Position numbers and translations under genes: made by a program. This document shows, piece after piece, positions 1 through 7,963 of a stretch of DNA of 17,448 nt (positions are counted from its first letter, which is position 1; the number at the start of each line of letters is the position of its first letter). Origin of the DNA: Cyclobacteriaceae bacterium. Lineage in GTDB: Bacteria > Bacteroidota > Bacteroidia > Cytophagales > Cyclobacteriaceae. The notes under the pieces are model-generated. The model was not told where the DNA came from and did no database searches. It was given only the letters and a program-made list of their open reading frames with translations. The stretch spans positions 1 through 17,448 of the forward strand of contig JANYDR010000234.1 of NCBI GenBank assembly GCA_025363495.1, read 5' to 3'.

Positions 1-444
1 TGTTTCTGCATTGGCAGGGTGTAGCATATACCATGTAGTTGCTGCAGCCGCTATATAAAAGTTCCATTCGTTTTTATAAGAAATATCAAATAGTTTAAAT
101 ACCAGGAAGAAATCAAATCCTGTAGTTCCACTGATCGCCGGTGCACTTGTGCCATCGAGGAATTTAGTGCCATCGAAACGGAAGACGGGATACCCATTGA
201 TCACATTAGTTTGAAAAATAGGGTTGCACAGTAGTAGTGGGCTGGGTTGCGTTGCGTTATTGGCAATCGGACTTTGGTCAGTCCAACTGGCTATTCCCTG
301 GCCCGCAGTTGCTGCGGTAAGTGAAGCATTAAGTGCTCCAGCATCAGCCTTTAACCACCACTATAGATTTGAAGAAACTCGTCCGGGGCTTTGTGCCAAT
401 AGGCTAAAAGGAGCAATAATGACGGCAAAAAGTAACTTTCTCAT
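1..444 (-). pseudogene. LamG-like secreted protein, 5' part, interrupted by an in-frame TAG
   Basis: Read leftward from the ATG at 444-442, the frame runs open to the window edge (148 codons) except for one TAG at 363-361 (codon 28). Codons 1-18 form a good signal peptide (MRKLLFAVIIAPFSLLAQ). After the stop the protein continues as WWLKADAG (29-36), SWTDQS (53-58), NNATQ (62-66) and TNVINGYPVFRFDG (79-92). These are the consensus blocks of concanavalin A/LamG-like domains in large Bacteroidota surface proteins, many of which carry a type IX secretion tail. Such proteins normally read from the signal peptide straight into the WLKADAG block, so the TAG sits inside one former gene and is not a gene boundary. 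The C-terminal part lies outside the window. A good TAnnTTTG box precedes it. It may be a recent pseudogene, a sequencing error or an amber read through at low level. The family call is from motif memory. Confidence 0.75.
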
Positions 445-468
445 CCAAAATGAATCGCAAATTCCACA

Positions 469-476
469 CAAATGTA
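469..476 (-). promoter_or_regulatory. Candidate Bacteroidota -7 promoter box for the LamG-like gene
   Basis: On the minus strand these bases read TACATTTG, an exact match to the Bacteroidota -7 consensus TAnnTTTG. The box lies 24 bases before the ATG at 444, which would give a leader of about 15-20 bases. No clear TTG element is seen at the expected upstream distance, so the call rests on the -7 box and its position alone. Confidence 0.4.
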
Positions 477-491
477 ACCATAAATGATTAT

Positions 492-503
492 TCAGGATCC
501 TGA
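492..503. repeat. 12-bp perfect palindrome TCAGGATCCTGA
   Basis: A gap-free palindrome lies between the methyltransferase stop (510) and the promoter box of the LamG-like gene (476-469), in the region where a regulator of that promoter could bind. With no loop it is a poor RNA hairpin, so a DNA-binding site is the more natural reading. A single palindrome of this length may be chance. Confidence 0.3.
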
Positions 504-509
504 TATTAT

Positions 510-1250
510 TTACCTATTTTTTATCCGGCCACAGCGGAGAAACAAAGGAAAGTTTATGGCAGGTTTTTCTTCCACCCATATCGGTTTTATTTTGGCTATC
601 AGGGGAATTACAGGATTTACTTCTTTTTTACTTATGTATTTCTGAACAGATGACCACGTTGTGAGATATCCCTCCAGTTCTTCAAGACTCCATTCAAATG
701 AAAATGAAAATTCCGGAGTTTGAATCTCCCTAAATGGAAATGGTATTGTTGAATAGTGATTATCAACAAGCTTTCGTTCAGCATCCCAATATGGTCCGAT
801 AATATTCACGTAGAAATCACTTATAACTTTATCGATCATTGGATTTATTTTTAACAAACCATAACCCCATACGGCAAGTATTGCTTCAGGTTTTGCTACG
901 CGGATAACCTCTTTGTAAAATTCAGAAAAATTAAACCAGTGAATAGCCTGACCAACTGTAATCAGATCGAAGGTTGAGTCAGGAAAAGAAGTCTTTTCAG
1001 CAGGCGAAACAGAGTATTCAATATTTTGAGCTGTCACTGCATTTTCTATTTGCTGGGCACTACTATCAGTAGCTATTACTTTTTGAAAATACGGAGCAAG
1101 GTCCCGCGCAACCTGACCATTACCAGTAGCACAATCCCACACAATCTCCCTTCCGTTTACATAATTGAGGATAAAATCATATAATTCCTTTGGGTACGTT
1201 GGCCGGAACGCCGCATAAGCTGAAGCCTGCTTCGAGAACAAATCTTTCAT
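510..1250 (-). CDS. Class I SAM-dependent methyltransferase
   Basis: A 246-residue cytosolic protein of the methyltransferase type 11 / UbiE-like group, which moves a methyl group from S-adenosylmethionine to a small molecule; the substrate cannot be told. The N-terminus MKDLFSKQASAYAAFRPTYP is typical of the family. Motif I is WDCATGNGQVA (about 38-48), with the ribose-binding acidic residue in ATDSS (60-64) and the post-motif AEKTSFPDSTFDL followed by VGQAIHWF (about 99-106). The ATG at 1250 was chosen over an in-frame GTG at 1274 because family members begin with this phrase. It lies 43 bases after the amidohydrolase stop, on the same strand, so co-transcription is possible. No purine-rich ribosome site is evident. 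The length is normal and nothing appears broken. Confidence 0.88.
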   Translation of the reverse strand: MKDLFSKQASAYAAFRPTYPKELYDFILNYVNGREIVWDCATGNGQVARDLAPYFQKVIATDSSAQQIENAVTAQNIEYSVSPAEKTSFPDSTFDLITVGQAIHWFNFSEFYKEVIRVAKPEAILAVWGYGLLKINPMIDKVISDFYVNIIGPYWDAERKLVDNHYSTIPFPFREIQTPEFSFSFEWSLEELEGYLTTWSSVQKYISKKEVNPVIPLIAKIKPIWVEEKPAINFPLFLRCGRIKNR

Positions 1251-1275
1251 ACCGAACCGCCGATTACCGATCACT

Positions 1276-1303
1276 TCAACTACCTTCTACCTTTTACTTT
1301 TTA
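1276..1303. repeat. Heptamer tandem array at the amidohydrolase/methyltransferase junction
   Basis: On the minus strand the bases fall into consecutive 7-mers TAAAAAG, TAAAAGG, TAGAAGG and TAGTTGA. They share a TA(A/G) start and drift progressively. The array includes the stop codon of the amidohydrolase (1296-1294) and fills most of the gap to the next gene. It resembles the short tandemly repeated repetitive (STRR) sequences described in other bacteria. Confidence 0.55.
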
Positions 1304-2928
1304 CCCTTACCAACATGCCCCAGCCCCCTCACGCACCTCCCCGGCTTCTCCCCGGTATGCTCGCCGTCTTTCAATACCTGAACGCCATTTACAAAAACAT
1401 GAACAACCCCAGTGGAATATTGATGTGGGTTTTCAAAAGTTGCATTGTCCTGAACTTTCTCTGGATCAAAAATCACCACATCGGCAAAATTTCCCGCTAG
1501 TAAAGTACCACGCTTTTTAAGCTTTAAATGAGTCGCCGGTAGTGAAGTCATTCTTCTTACAGCCTCTTGCAGGCTAAATAATTTTTCATCGCGAACATAC
1601 TTTCCTAAAATCCTGGCAAAAGTCCCATATGCCCGTGGGTGTGTCCCTTGATCGGTAAAATTTTTTGTCAATGCCGGAGCTCCTGCATCCGAACCAACAC
1701 TTACATAAGGTTGCAGAAGCATCTTTCGCATATTTGCTTCTGATATAAGAAAGTAAACTGCTCCAATGGAAGATTGATCTGCTGTCAATAAGTCAAGCAC
1801 AGTCTCATCAGCATTTTTTCCATGAAGTGCAGCGACCTCATTCAATCTTTTTCCCTTATATAAATTATTGAGTGAGTCCTTTTTAAAGCCCAGCAACATT
1901 ACATCACGCGGATCAGAATTCCTTGTAGGAAGTCCGTTCTCCATATCAAATAATATTTTCTTTCTCGCCACGGGATTTTTTATTCTCTTACGAAGTTCTG
2001 TAATGCCACCCTCCTGGGCCCATGTAGGAACACGTTCTTTTAATCCGGTGGCGCTTGCATTATATGGATACATATCCGCAGAGATTTTTAAGCCCGCTTT
2101 CTGAGCACTGTCTATTTTAAAAAGAACAGTATCAATCTTTGGCCAGTTACGCTGATGATTAATTTTCAAATGATATATCTCTGCGGGAATATCAGCTTCT
2201 TTTGAAATTCGAAATGTCTCGTTGATAGCTTCGAGTATTTTATCACTTTCGCTTCTCATGTGAGTGATGTAGCTCCCTCCATATTGTGCGGCTACTTTAC
2301 AAAGCTCAATCAACTCTTCCGTGGATGCAAATGTAGCAGGCGCATAAATAAGAGAAGACCCAACTCCCATTGCACCTTCTTCCATTGCCTGTTTTACAAG
2401 ATTTTTCATTTGTAAAAGTTCAGCCTCGGTTGGCTTTCGGTTTTGCTGACCTATCACATACGATCGAATAGTTGTAGCCCCAACAAATGATGCAAAGTTG
2501 GGACTCACCTTCTTTTTCTCAAGATGATCAAAATAACCGCCCAGTGTAGTCCATAGATGATCAGAAGGTTTTCGCTTGCGCGGACCAGGGCTCCATCCTT
2601 CACCAAATACTTCAAGCGTAACACCTTGTTTGATATCACTAACACCGCGGCCATCTTCCAATAACGTACCGTCAGCCCAACTCAGCATGTTAATAAAGCC
2701 TGGAGAAACAGCAAGTCCATTCGCGTCAATTTCTATTTTCCCCTTCGAAGAAGATAAGTTTCCGATTGCCGCCAGGGTATCTGCATTGATTGCTAAATCG
2801 GCTACAAACGGCTTTCCGCCATTACCATCGTATATTGTTCCCTGGCGAATAATGAGCTGATATTCCTTCTGGCCGAAACAAGGGAATGAAAGAAGGATGA
2901 CAGTAAACACTAAATAAAACCGCAGCAT
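1294..2928 (-). CDS. Exported D-aminoacylase-like amidohydrolase with altered metal site
   Basis: A 544-residue protein of the N-acyl-D-amino-acid deacylase branch of the amidohydrolase superfamily. The ATG at 2928 starts a signal peptide (about 1-20, MLRFYLVFTVILLSFPCFGQ), so it probably acts in the periplasm. Conserved blocks include the TIYDGNGG N-terminal sandwich, THMR (H223), YHLK (H253), GSDAGAPA (D414), THPRAYG, and the usual ending TGEKPGR. Two expected blocks differ. The HxH after PGFI is replaced by PGFINMLSWADG (from about 76), and the GNCG cysteine loop reads GEGW (109-112). In the Alcaligenes D-aminoacylase those residues bind metal, so this enzyme probably has a reduced or different metal centre; the substrate is unknown. 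A longer GTG start at 2970 is rejected because it lies inside an intergenic repeat. It is 126 bases downstream of the ureohydrolase. Confidence 0.85.
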   Translation of the reverse strand: MLRFYLVFTVILLSFPCFGQKEYQLIIRQGTIYDGNGGKPFVADLAINADTLAAIGNLSSSKGKIEIDANGLAVSPGFINMLSWADGTLLEDGRGVSDIKQGVTLEVFGEGWSPGPRKRKPSDHLWTTLGGYFDHLEKKKVSPNFASFVGATTIRSYVIGQQNRKPTEAELLQMKNLVKQAMEEGAMGVGSSLIYAPATFASTEELIELCKVAAQYGGSYITHMRSESDKILEAINETFRISKEADIPAEIYHLKINHQRNWPKIDTVLFKIDSAQKAGLKISADMYPYNASATGLKERVPTWAQEGGITELRKRIKNPVARKKILFDMENGLPTRNSDPRDVMLLGFKKDSLNNLYKGKRLNEVAALHGKNADETVLDLLTADQSSIGAVYFLISEANMRKMLLQPYVSVGSDAGAPALTKNFTDQGTHPRAYGTFARILGKYVRDEKLFSLQEAVRRMTSLPATHLKLKKRGTLLAGNFADVVIFDPEKVQDNATFENPHQYSTGVVHVFVNGVQVLKDGEHTGEKPGRCVRGLGHVGKGKK

Positions 2929-2957
2929 TAATAGGATGATAAATTCTATTGTAATAT

Positions 2958-3046
2958 GCCACAAAGACACGAAGACACAAAGAATACAGCTGTCATTGTT
3001 AAATGCTCTTTTGGTTTCACTTCGTACTTTGTGTCTTCTTTGAGGC
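2958..3046. repeat. Octamer array with inverted partial copy
   Basis: Three consecutive 8-mers CACAAAGA, CACGAAGA, CACAAAGA occupy 2960-2983. An inverted, partly deleted copy lies at 3027-3046 (CTTTGTGTCTTCTTTGAGGC), sharing the 11-mer AAGACACAAAG. The intervening 44 bases show no gene. The element fills most of the 126-base gap between the ureohydrolase and the amidohydrolase, and could fold as a long-looped hairpin in the transcript. Similar CAAAGACAC-type intergenic repeats are known to me from many bacterial genomes. Confidence 0.65.
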
Positions 3047-3054
3047 CAACAAAA

Positions 3055-3852
3055 TTATTGATCGGAGCGCAACAAAACATCAAGCAACTCCTTATAGAGC
3101 TTTGCACCTAACATTGCCGTAATTCCAGACGGATCCCGGGTCGGATTAAATTCAACAAGATCTGCTCCCACTACATTACCCCGAAGTTTTTGCAATATGG
3201 AAATCACCTCCCGCGAAGTAAATCCTCCCGGCTCATGATGAGAAACACCCGGCGCAAAAGCCGGATCGATAGCATCAATATCCAATGAAACATAAACCGG
3301 CCCCATGAACTCAAACCTATAAAGTGGATCAAAATCCTTCATTTGGATCACCTCCACGCCAAATTTATCAGCTTGTTCATGTTGATGCCTTGCCATCGTA
3401 CGAATACCTACTTGCACCAATCGGGTGGCAAGTCCTGATTCCATAATCCTGGCAAAAGGGCAAGCATGAGAAAATTTATTTCCTTGGAACTCATCATATA
3501 AATCAGGATGAGCATCGATGTGAAGAATCGTCAGGTCTTTATATTTCTTCGCAAAGGACTTGATGATGGGATAGGTAACTGAATGATCTCCACCTAATGA
3601 CAAGATCTTATCGTAAGAAGAAAGAATTTTAGTAATCTCCTGTTCAATTGCTCCGGTTACCGGCGGTCCCGATGGCAACTTCAATGGTCCGAGTTCTTTT
3701 ACGTTCGGATGATTTTTAAGATTTATTAAACTCTCGGTAAAATAATTCGCGGAATCAGAATGAAAAGCTTCATGGATCTTTGCGGGACCAAGCGCGGGTC
3801 CGCGGAGATAGGAAGAGAATTCATCAAAGGGAATGTCTACAACAGCAATCAT
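3055..3852 (-). CDS. Arginase/agmatinase-family ureohydrolase
   Basis: A 265-residue cytosolic hydrolase with a two-manganese centre that splits urea from a guanidino compound (arginine, agmatine or a guanidino acid). Visible ligands are GGDHS (H90), DAHPD (D113, H115, D117) and SLDIDAIDP (D191, D193). The substrate-loop motif SHHEPGG (204-210) resembles agmatinase GTGTPEPGG, and DLVEFNPTRD (231-240) is the usual C-terminal block. The overall pattern is nearer agmatinase (SpeB-like) than true arginase, but the substrate cannot be fixed from motifs. The length is slightly short compared with typical agmatinases (about 300) because the N-terminal part is reduced. It starts 30 bases after the PQQ dehydrogenase stop, in the same frame and with no other stop between, so the two genes are probably co-transcribed. 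Confidence 0.9.
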   Translation of the reverse strand: MIAVVDIPFDEFSSYLRGPALGPAKIHEAFHSDSANYFTESLINLKNHPNVKELGPLKLPSGPPVTGAIEQEITKILSSYDKILSLGGDHSVTYPIIKSFAKKYKDLTILHIDAHPDLYDEFQGNKFSHACPFARIMESGLATRLVQVGIRTMARHQHEQADKFGVEVIQMKDFDPLYRFEFMGPVYVSLDIDAIDPAFAPGVSHHEPGGFTSREVISILQKLRGNVVGADLVEFNPTRDPSGITAMLGAKLYKELLDVLLRSDQ

Positions 3853-3882
3853 ACCAGAATAAATTTGCCCAACGACGGTTCC

Positions 3883-6036
3883 CTACGGCAACGCAAACGC
3901 AACATAACTATCTCCCGACCTGGCACCCAACTTTCCGCCTCCACATGCTACTACAATAAATTGCTTACCATTGACTTCATACATGGCAGGCGTTGCAAAA
4001 GCCGGAACAGGCAATTCAGTCTCCCACAAAAGTGCTCCGGTCTTTTTATTAAAAGCCCTGAACTTTCCATCACTTGTTGCAGCAATAAAAACTAATCCAC
4101 CGGCTGTTACAATTGGCCCACCATAATTTTCAGTACCAGTAATAATGCCCTTCTTTTTGAATTCGGCATTTTCGCCCAATGGTATCTTCCAGGCTATCTC
4201 ACCTGTATTAAGATTAACAGCATTCAATGTTCCCCACGGCGGCTTTATAGCGGGATATCCTTCTTTGCTTAGAAACTTTTTGTAGCCCGTAATGGTGTAT
4301 GGAAGCTGACGGAATAAATCTATCGCAACTGGCGCAGACTCGAATTTCTTCTTCTGTTCTTTTTTCTGATCCAATACAAAAGAAGCAATGGCGCTTGACT
4401 CTTCTGAAGACAACATTGTAAATGCCGGCATCATGCGCCTTCCTCCACCCAACAACTCTTTGAAAGTTTTTTCATCATACTTTTTATTCACGCTCATCAG
4501 CGTTGGATAGTTTCCAGCTCCCTCACGGTTGGCACCATGACACGCAATACAATATTGTTTATACAGTCGCTGACCCGCTTCGAGAAATGTCTCTTTTTCA
4601 GGCACTGAAATTTTTACCTCGACCATTCCAATCACCCATGGCATCTCATTGGCATTGACATACAATAAACCAGAGGATGTGTCAAAAGCAGGACCGCCCC
4701 ACTCAGCACCCCCGTCAAGTCCCGGAAAATAAACTGTTCCGGCAGTAGAAGGTGGTGTGAATAAATTTCCGGAATGATATGTCGCAAATCTCTTCTTAAG
4801 ATCCTGATAAGATGAATCCGGCACAAGATCATTCAGGTCAGCCTCGGTTAAAATTTGTCGTGCGAAAGGTCTTGGTAAAGATGGCACTGGTTGAGTAGGA
4901 TAAAGTTTTTCTCCTTTTATCTCTGTCTCTACTGGCACGGCAACTTCTTCTATTGGAAATAATGGTTTACCTGTTTCTCTATCCAGCACAAATACAAAAC
5001 CATGCTTTGTCGGTTGTGCGATAGCATCAATTTTCTTTCCATCATGCATTACTGTGACCAATGCCGGAGGCGTTGGTAGATCTTTATCCCAAACATCATG
5101 ATGCATCGTTTGAAAATGCCAGATATATTTACCTGTCTCTGCATTCAGGGCTAAAATACAATTAGCAAAAAGATTTGCTCCCTTGCGCATACCTCCATAA
5201 AAATCAAATGAAGCTGAGCCAGTGGGTGCATATACAATGCCACGCTTCTCATCAAGACTAAATCCTGACCAAGAGTTGGCTCCGCCGATATGTTTATAAG
5301 CCGTCGAATCTTCCCATGAATCAAATCCTAACTCGCCAGGCTGTGGAATTGTATGAAAAATCCATTGTTGCTTTCCTGTCCTTGTATCATAGGCACGGAT
5401 ATGGCCCGGGGCAGCGTCGCTTGCTTCCGAAACACGCGAACCCATGATCAATAAATTTTTATAAATAATGCCCGGTGAAGTAGACGCTACGTACAAATCT
5501 TTCACATCGCGACCAAGTCCTTCATGCATGTCGATCCGTCCGTTATCACCAAATGATTGCACCGGGTTTCCAGTCTTTACATCAATGGCAAACAAGTATG
5601 AACCCGCCGCAAAGAATATTCTTTTATCGTCTCCATCCTCCCAGTATGTTACACCCCGGTTATTGTTTAAAGCGAAGCGTTGTCTCCCAGTCATCCCATC
5701 AGTTTTACTGGCCTGTGGATCATACACCCATTTCTCTTTCCCTGTCGCGGCATCAATTGCCAAAAGTTTTAACTGTGGAGAGGTCCCGTAAAGAACTCCA
5801 TCCACTACAATTGGATTACACTGTATCTGCGAATGATTGACCGTGTCTGCATCATGACTGCTATACGTCCACCCAACGGCTAACTTGCTGACATTTACTG
5901 TATCAATCTGTGTTAACGAACTATAACGTGTATTCTCTTTTGTACCACCCGTTACTTTCCATCCAGTATAACGTTTGTCGGCGCCAGGACCACAAGCAAT
6001 GAGGATCAGGGCAATGGGTAAAAATAAAATTTTCAT
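3883..6036 (-). CDS. PQQ-dependent dehydrogenase lipoprotein with inserted cytochrome c domain
   Basis: A 717-residue quinoprotein that oxidises a sugar or alcohol in the periplasm and passes electrons through its own heme c. The signal peptide has a lipobox (LIAC, lipidated C15), so it is membrane-anchored. The beta-propeller opens with RYSSLTQIDTVNVSKL (37-52) and has repeated W-motif blades (TGKEKW, TGKQQW, TGKYIW, TGEIAW, TGALLW). PQQ-site phrases include GGANSWSG (251-258), HHDVWDKDLPTPP (312-324) and EWGGPAFD. A cytochrome c domain (about 485-560) with CIACH (C496, C499, H500) and a likely axial Met at 535/536 sits before the last blades, not at an end. It resembles the membrane glucose dehydrogenase class without the membrane helices. 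The gene ends in TAG. The 204-base gap upstream allows its own promoter. Confidence 0.92.
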   Translation of the reverse strand: MKILFLPIALILIACGPGADKRYTGWKVTGGTKENTRYSSLTQIDTVNVSKLAVGWTYSSHDADTVNHSQIQCNPIVVDGVLYGTSPQLKLLAIDAATGKEKWVYDPQASKTDGMTGRQRFALNNNRGVTYWEDGDDKRIFFAAGSYLFAIDVKTGNPVQSFGDNGRIDMHEGLGRDVKDLYVASTSPGIIYKNLLIMGSRVSEASDAAPGHIRAYDTRTGKQQWIFHTIPQPGELGFDSWEDSTAYKHIGGANSWSGFSLDEKRGIVYAPTGSASFDFYGGMRKGANLFANCILALNAETGKYIWHFQTMHHDVWDKDLPTPPALVTVMHDGKKIDAIAQPTKHGFVFVLDRETGKPLFPIEEVAVPVETEIKGEKLYPTQPVPSLPRPFARQILTEADLNDLVPDSSYQDLKKRFATYHSGNLFTPPSTAGTVYFPGLDGGAEWGGPAFDTSSGLLYVNANEMPWVIGMVEVKISVPEKETFLEAGQRLYKQYCIACHGANREGAGNYPTLMSVNKKYDEKTFKELLGGGRRMMPAFTMLSSEESSAIASFVLDQKKEQKKKFESAPVAIDLFRQLPYTITGYKKFLSKEGYPAIKPPWGTLNAVNLNTGEIAWKIPLGENAEFKKKGIITGTENYGGPIVTAGGLVFIAATSDGKFRAFNKKTGALLWETELPVPAFATPAMYEVNGKQFIVVACGGGKLGARSGDSYVAFALP

Positions 6037-6174
6037 ATTGGGTTCTTGTGCTTTAAGAAATAGATCCTTAAAAATCAGTTCGAAATCGATTGAACTAAGT
6101 TAGCAAGTATTTCTTTAGAATAGTTAATTGTAATATCGGATTAGTTCTATGAAACTGTAATGACAGTTGAAAAT

Positions 6175-6202
6175 TTGACAAATGATTAAAACCATTTGTC
6201 AA
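6175..6202. repeat. 10-bp perfect inverted repeat, 8-base loop
   Basis: TTGACAAATG (6175-6184) and CATTTGTCAA (6193-6202) form a perfect stem. A related TTGACAATG lies at 6214-6222. It sits 39 bases past the dehydratase stop on the minus strand and about 140 bases before the PQQ gene. Read leftward, the stem is followed by ATTTTC, so a weak terminator is possible, but the stem is AT-rich. An operator for the PQQ gene fits equally well. Confidence 0.5.
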
Positions 6203-6240
6203 TTAACAGTTTATTGACAATGCTTGAACCGCCCTCACAT

Positions 6241-7956
6241 TTAATGTGAATCCCGCGTAACCTGCGACCCTGATTTCCCAACAAGAAAATCAAGATCGGC
6301 ACCTTTATCAGCTTGTTGAACATGCTTTACATAAAGATTTACATAGCCGCGATTCATGATATGTTCTGCCTGCTTCCAGTTTAACTTTCGTTTTTCCAGT
6401 TCCTCATCGGATACATCAAGATGTATCCTTTTCTTCTTCACGTCGAGTTCAATCATGTCACCGTTTTGAACGAAAGCAAGATTTCCTCCAATGGCAGATT
6501 CAGGTGAGACATGAAGAATTACAGTACCAAACGCTGTACCACTCATTCTTCCATCGGAAATTCTTACCATATCAGTAACTCCTTTCTCAAGAAGTTTTTT
6601 CGGCAAAGTCATATTCCCAACTTCGGGCATTCCCGGGTAACCAACAGGCCCGACTGTTTTCAGCACCATAACGCACGTTTCATCGATGTCAAGGTTTGGA
6701 TCGTCAACACGCGCGTGATAGTCTTCAATATCTTCAAAAACAACAGCTCTTCCTTTATGTTGCATCAATGCAGGAGTGGCTGCCGATGGCTTAATTACAG
6801 CACCGTTGATGGCGAGATTTCCTTTAAGCACCACAATTCCAGCTTCTTTGATTAACGGACTTGAATATTCCGATATCACTTCTTTATTATAACACGTAGC
6901 TGAGTCTTTTACATTCTCTGCATGAGATTTACCAGTAACGGTAAGAGCATCCATATGAAGCTGTGATTTCATCTCATTAAGAATAACGGGCAGTCCGCCC
7001 GCATAATAAAAATCTTCCATCAGGAATTTTCCGGAAGGCATAAGATTCAATAACAATGGTATCTGGCTTCCAAACTTATCAAAGTCTTCCAGGTTTAACT
7101 CCACTCCTATTCTCCCGGCAATAGCAGTTAAGTGAATAATGAAATTGGAAGAACCACCGACCGCTGCATTCACCTTGATTGCATTTTCAAAGGCTTTGCG
7201 AGTAAGTATTTTAGAAATACGAAGATCTTCTTTAACCATCTCAACAATTCTCCGGCCAGAAAGCTGCGCCAATACCTTTTTTCGTGAATCAACGGCAGGT
7301 ATGGCTGCAGCACCGGATAAGCACATTCCCAATGACTCTACCATACATGCCATTGTCGACGCGGTACCCATTGTCATGCAATGACCCGGGCTTCGTGACA
7401 TACAACTCTCAGCATAAGCATAATCACTATATGTTATTTTGCCGGTTTTAAGATCGTCAGTGAATTTCCAAACGTCGGTTCCGGAGCCGATATCCTTACC
7501 GCGATATTTTCCATTCAGCATCGGGCCACCTGGAACAACGATCGTTGGCAGGTCAACACTGGCAGCACCCATCAATGTAGAAGGCGTGGTTTTATCACAG
7601 CCTGTCAGTAACACAACTCCATCGATCGGGTTGCCACGAATGGATTCCTCCGCATCCATACTGGCAAGATTTCTGAACAACATTGCCGTTGGCTTTAACA
7701 GTGTTTCTCCCAACGACATGATGGGAAATTCAACCGGAAAGCCACCTGCTTCAAACACACCCCGTTTTACACTTTCTGCAAAATCACGTAAATGAGCGTT
7801 GCAGGGCGTTAATTCTGACCATGTATTACAAATCCCTATGACGGGCCGGCCATCAAACATATCTTCAGGGAAACCCTGGTTCTTCATCCAGCTACGGTAG
7901 ATAAAACCCATTTTATCTTTTTTACCGAACCACTCCGCACTCCTGTATTTGGTCAT
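6241..7956 (-). CDS. IlvD/Edd-family sugar-acid (aldonate) dehydratase
   Basis: A 571-residue cytosolic [2Fe-2S] enzyme that removes water from a dihydroxy acid to give a 2-keto-3-deoxy acid. The N-terminal blocks RSAEWFG, GFIYRSWMKNQGFP and ICNTWSELTPCNAH are those of L-arabinonate/D-xylonate-type dehydratases, not biosynthetic IlvD. Three cluster cysteines are visible: C52 (TPCNAH), C120 (GCDKTTP) and C193 (PGHCMTMG). Their spacing of 68 and 73 equals that of Cys59/127/200 in the Rhizobium L-arabinonate dehydratase, as I recall it. The DGRMSGT block (468-474) carries the probable catalytic serine (S472). Length matches the family (about 580). It follows an FAH-family gene by 76 bases on the same strand, as in non-phosphorylative pentose pathways. 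The exact aldonate cannot be read from the sequence; dihydroxy-acid dehydratase activity is less likely. Confidence 0.92.
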   Translation of the reverse strand: MTKYRSAEWFGKKDKMGFIYRSWMKNQGFPEDMFDGRPVIGICNTWSELTPCNAHLRDFAESVKRGVFEAGGFPVEFPIMSLGETLLKPTAMLFRNLASMDAEESIRGNPIDGVVLLTGCDKTTPSTLMGAASVDLPTIVVPGGPMLNGKYRGKDIGSGTDVWKFTDDLKTGKITYSDYAYAESCMSRSPGHCMTMGTASTMACMVESLGMCLSGAAAIPAVDSRKKVLAQLSGRRIVEMVKEDLRISKILTRKAFENAIKVNAAVGGSSNFIIHLTAIAGRIGVELNLEDFDKFGSQIPLLLNLMPSGKFLMEDFYYAGGLPVILNEMKSQLHMDALTVTGKSHAENVKDSATCYNKEVISEYSSPLIKEAGIVVLKGNLAINGAVIKPSAATPALMQHKGRAVVFEDIEDYHARVDDPNLDIDETCVMVLKTVGPVGYPGMPEVGNMTLPKKLLEKGVTDMVRISDGRMSGTAFGTVILHVSPESAIGGNLAFVQNGDMIELDVKKKRIHLDVSDEELEKRKLNWKQAEHIMNRGYVNLYVKHVQQADKGADLDFLVGKSGSQVTRDSH

Positions 7957-7963
7957 GACTTTT

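Noticed and set aside
224..487. Plus-strand 87-codon open frame with a hydrophobic segment
   Set aside because: It is the antisense shadow of the minus-strand LamG-like gene, whose translation has recognisable family motifs and a signal peptide.
1251..1274. Longer GTG start for the methyltransferase
   Set aside because: Family proteins begin with MKDLF-like sequence, which matches the ATG at 1250.
2929..2970. Longer GTG start for the amidohydrolase (14 extra residues)
   Set aside because: The GTG lies inside the octamer repeat, and the ATG at 2928 gives a normal signal peptide at the N-terminus.
2958..3046. CRISPR-like array
   Set aside because: Units are 8 bp, contiguous and without spacers, and no cas genes are present.
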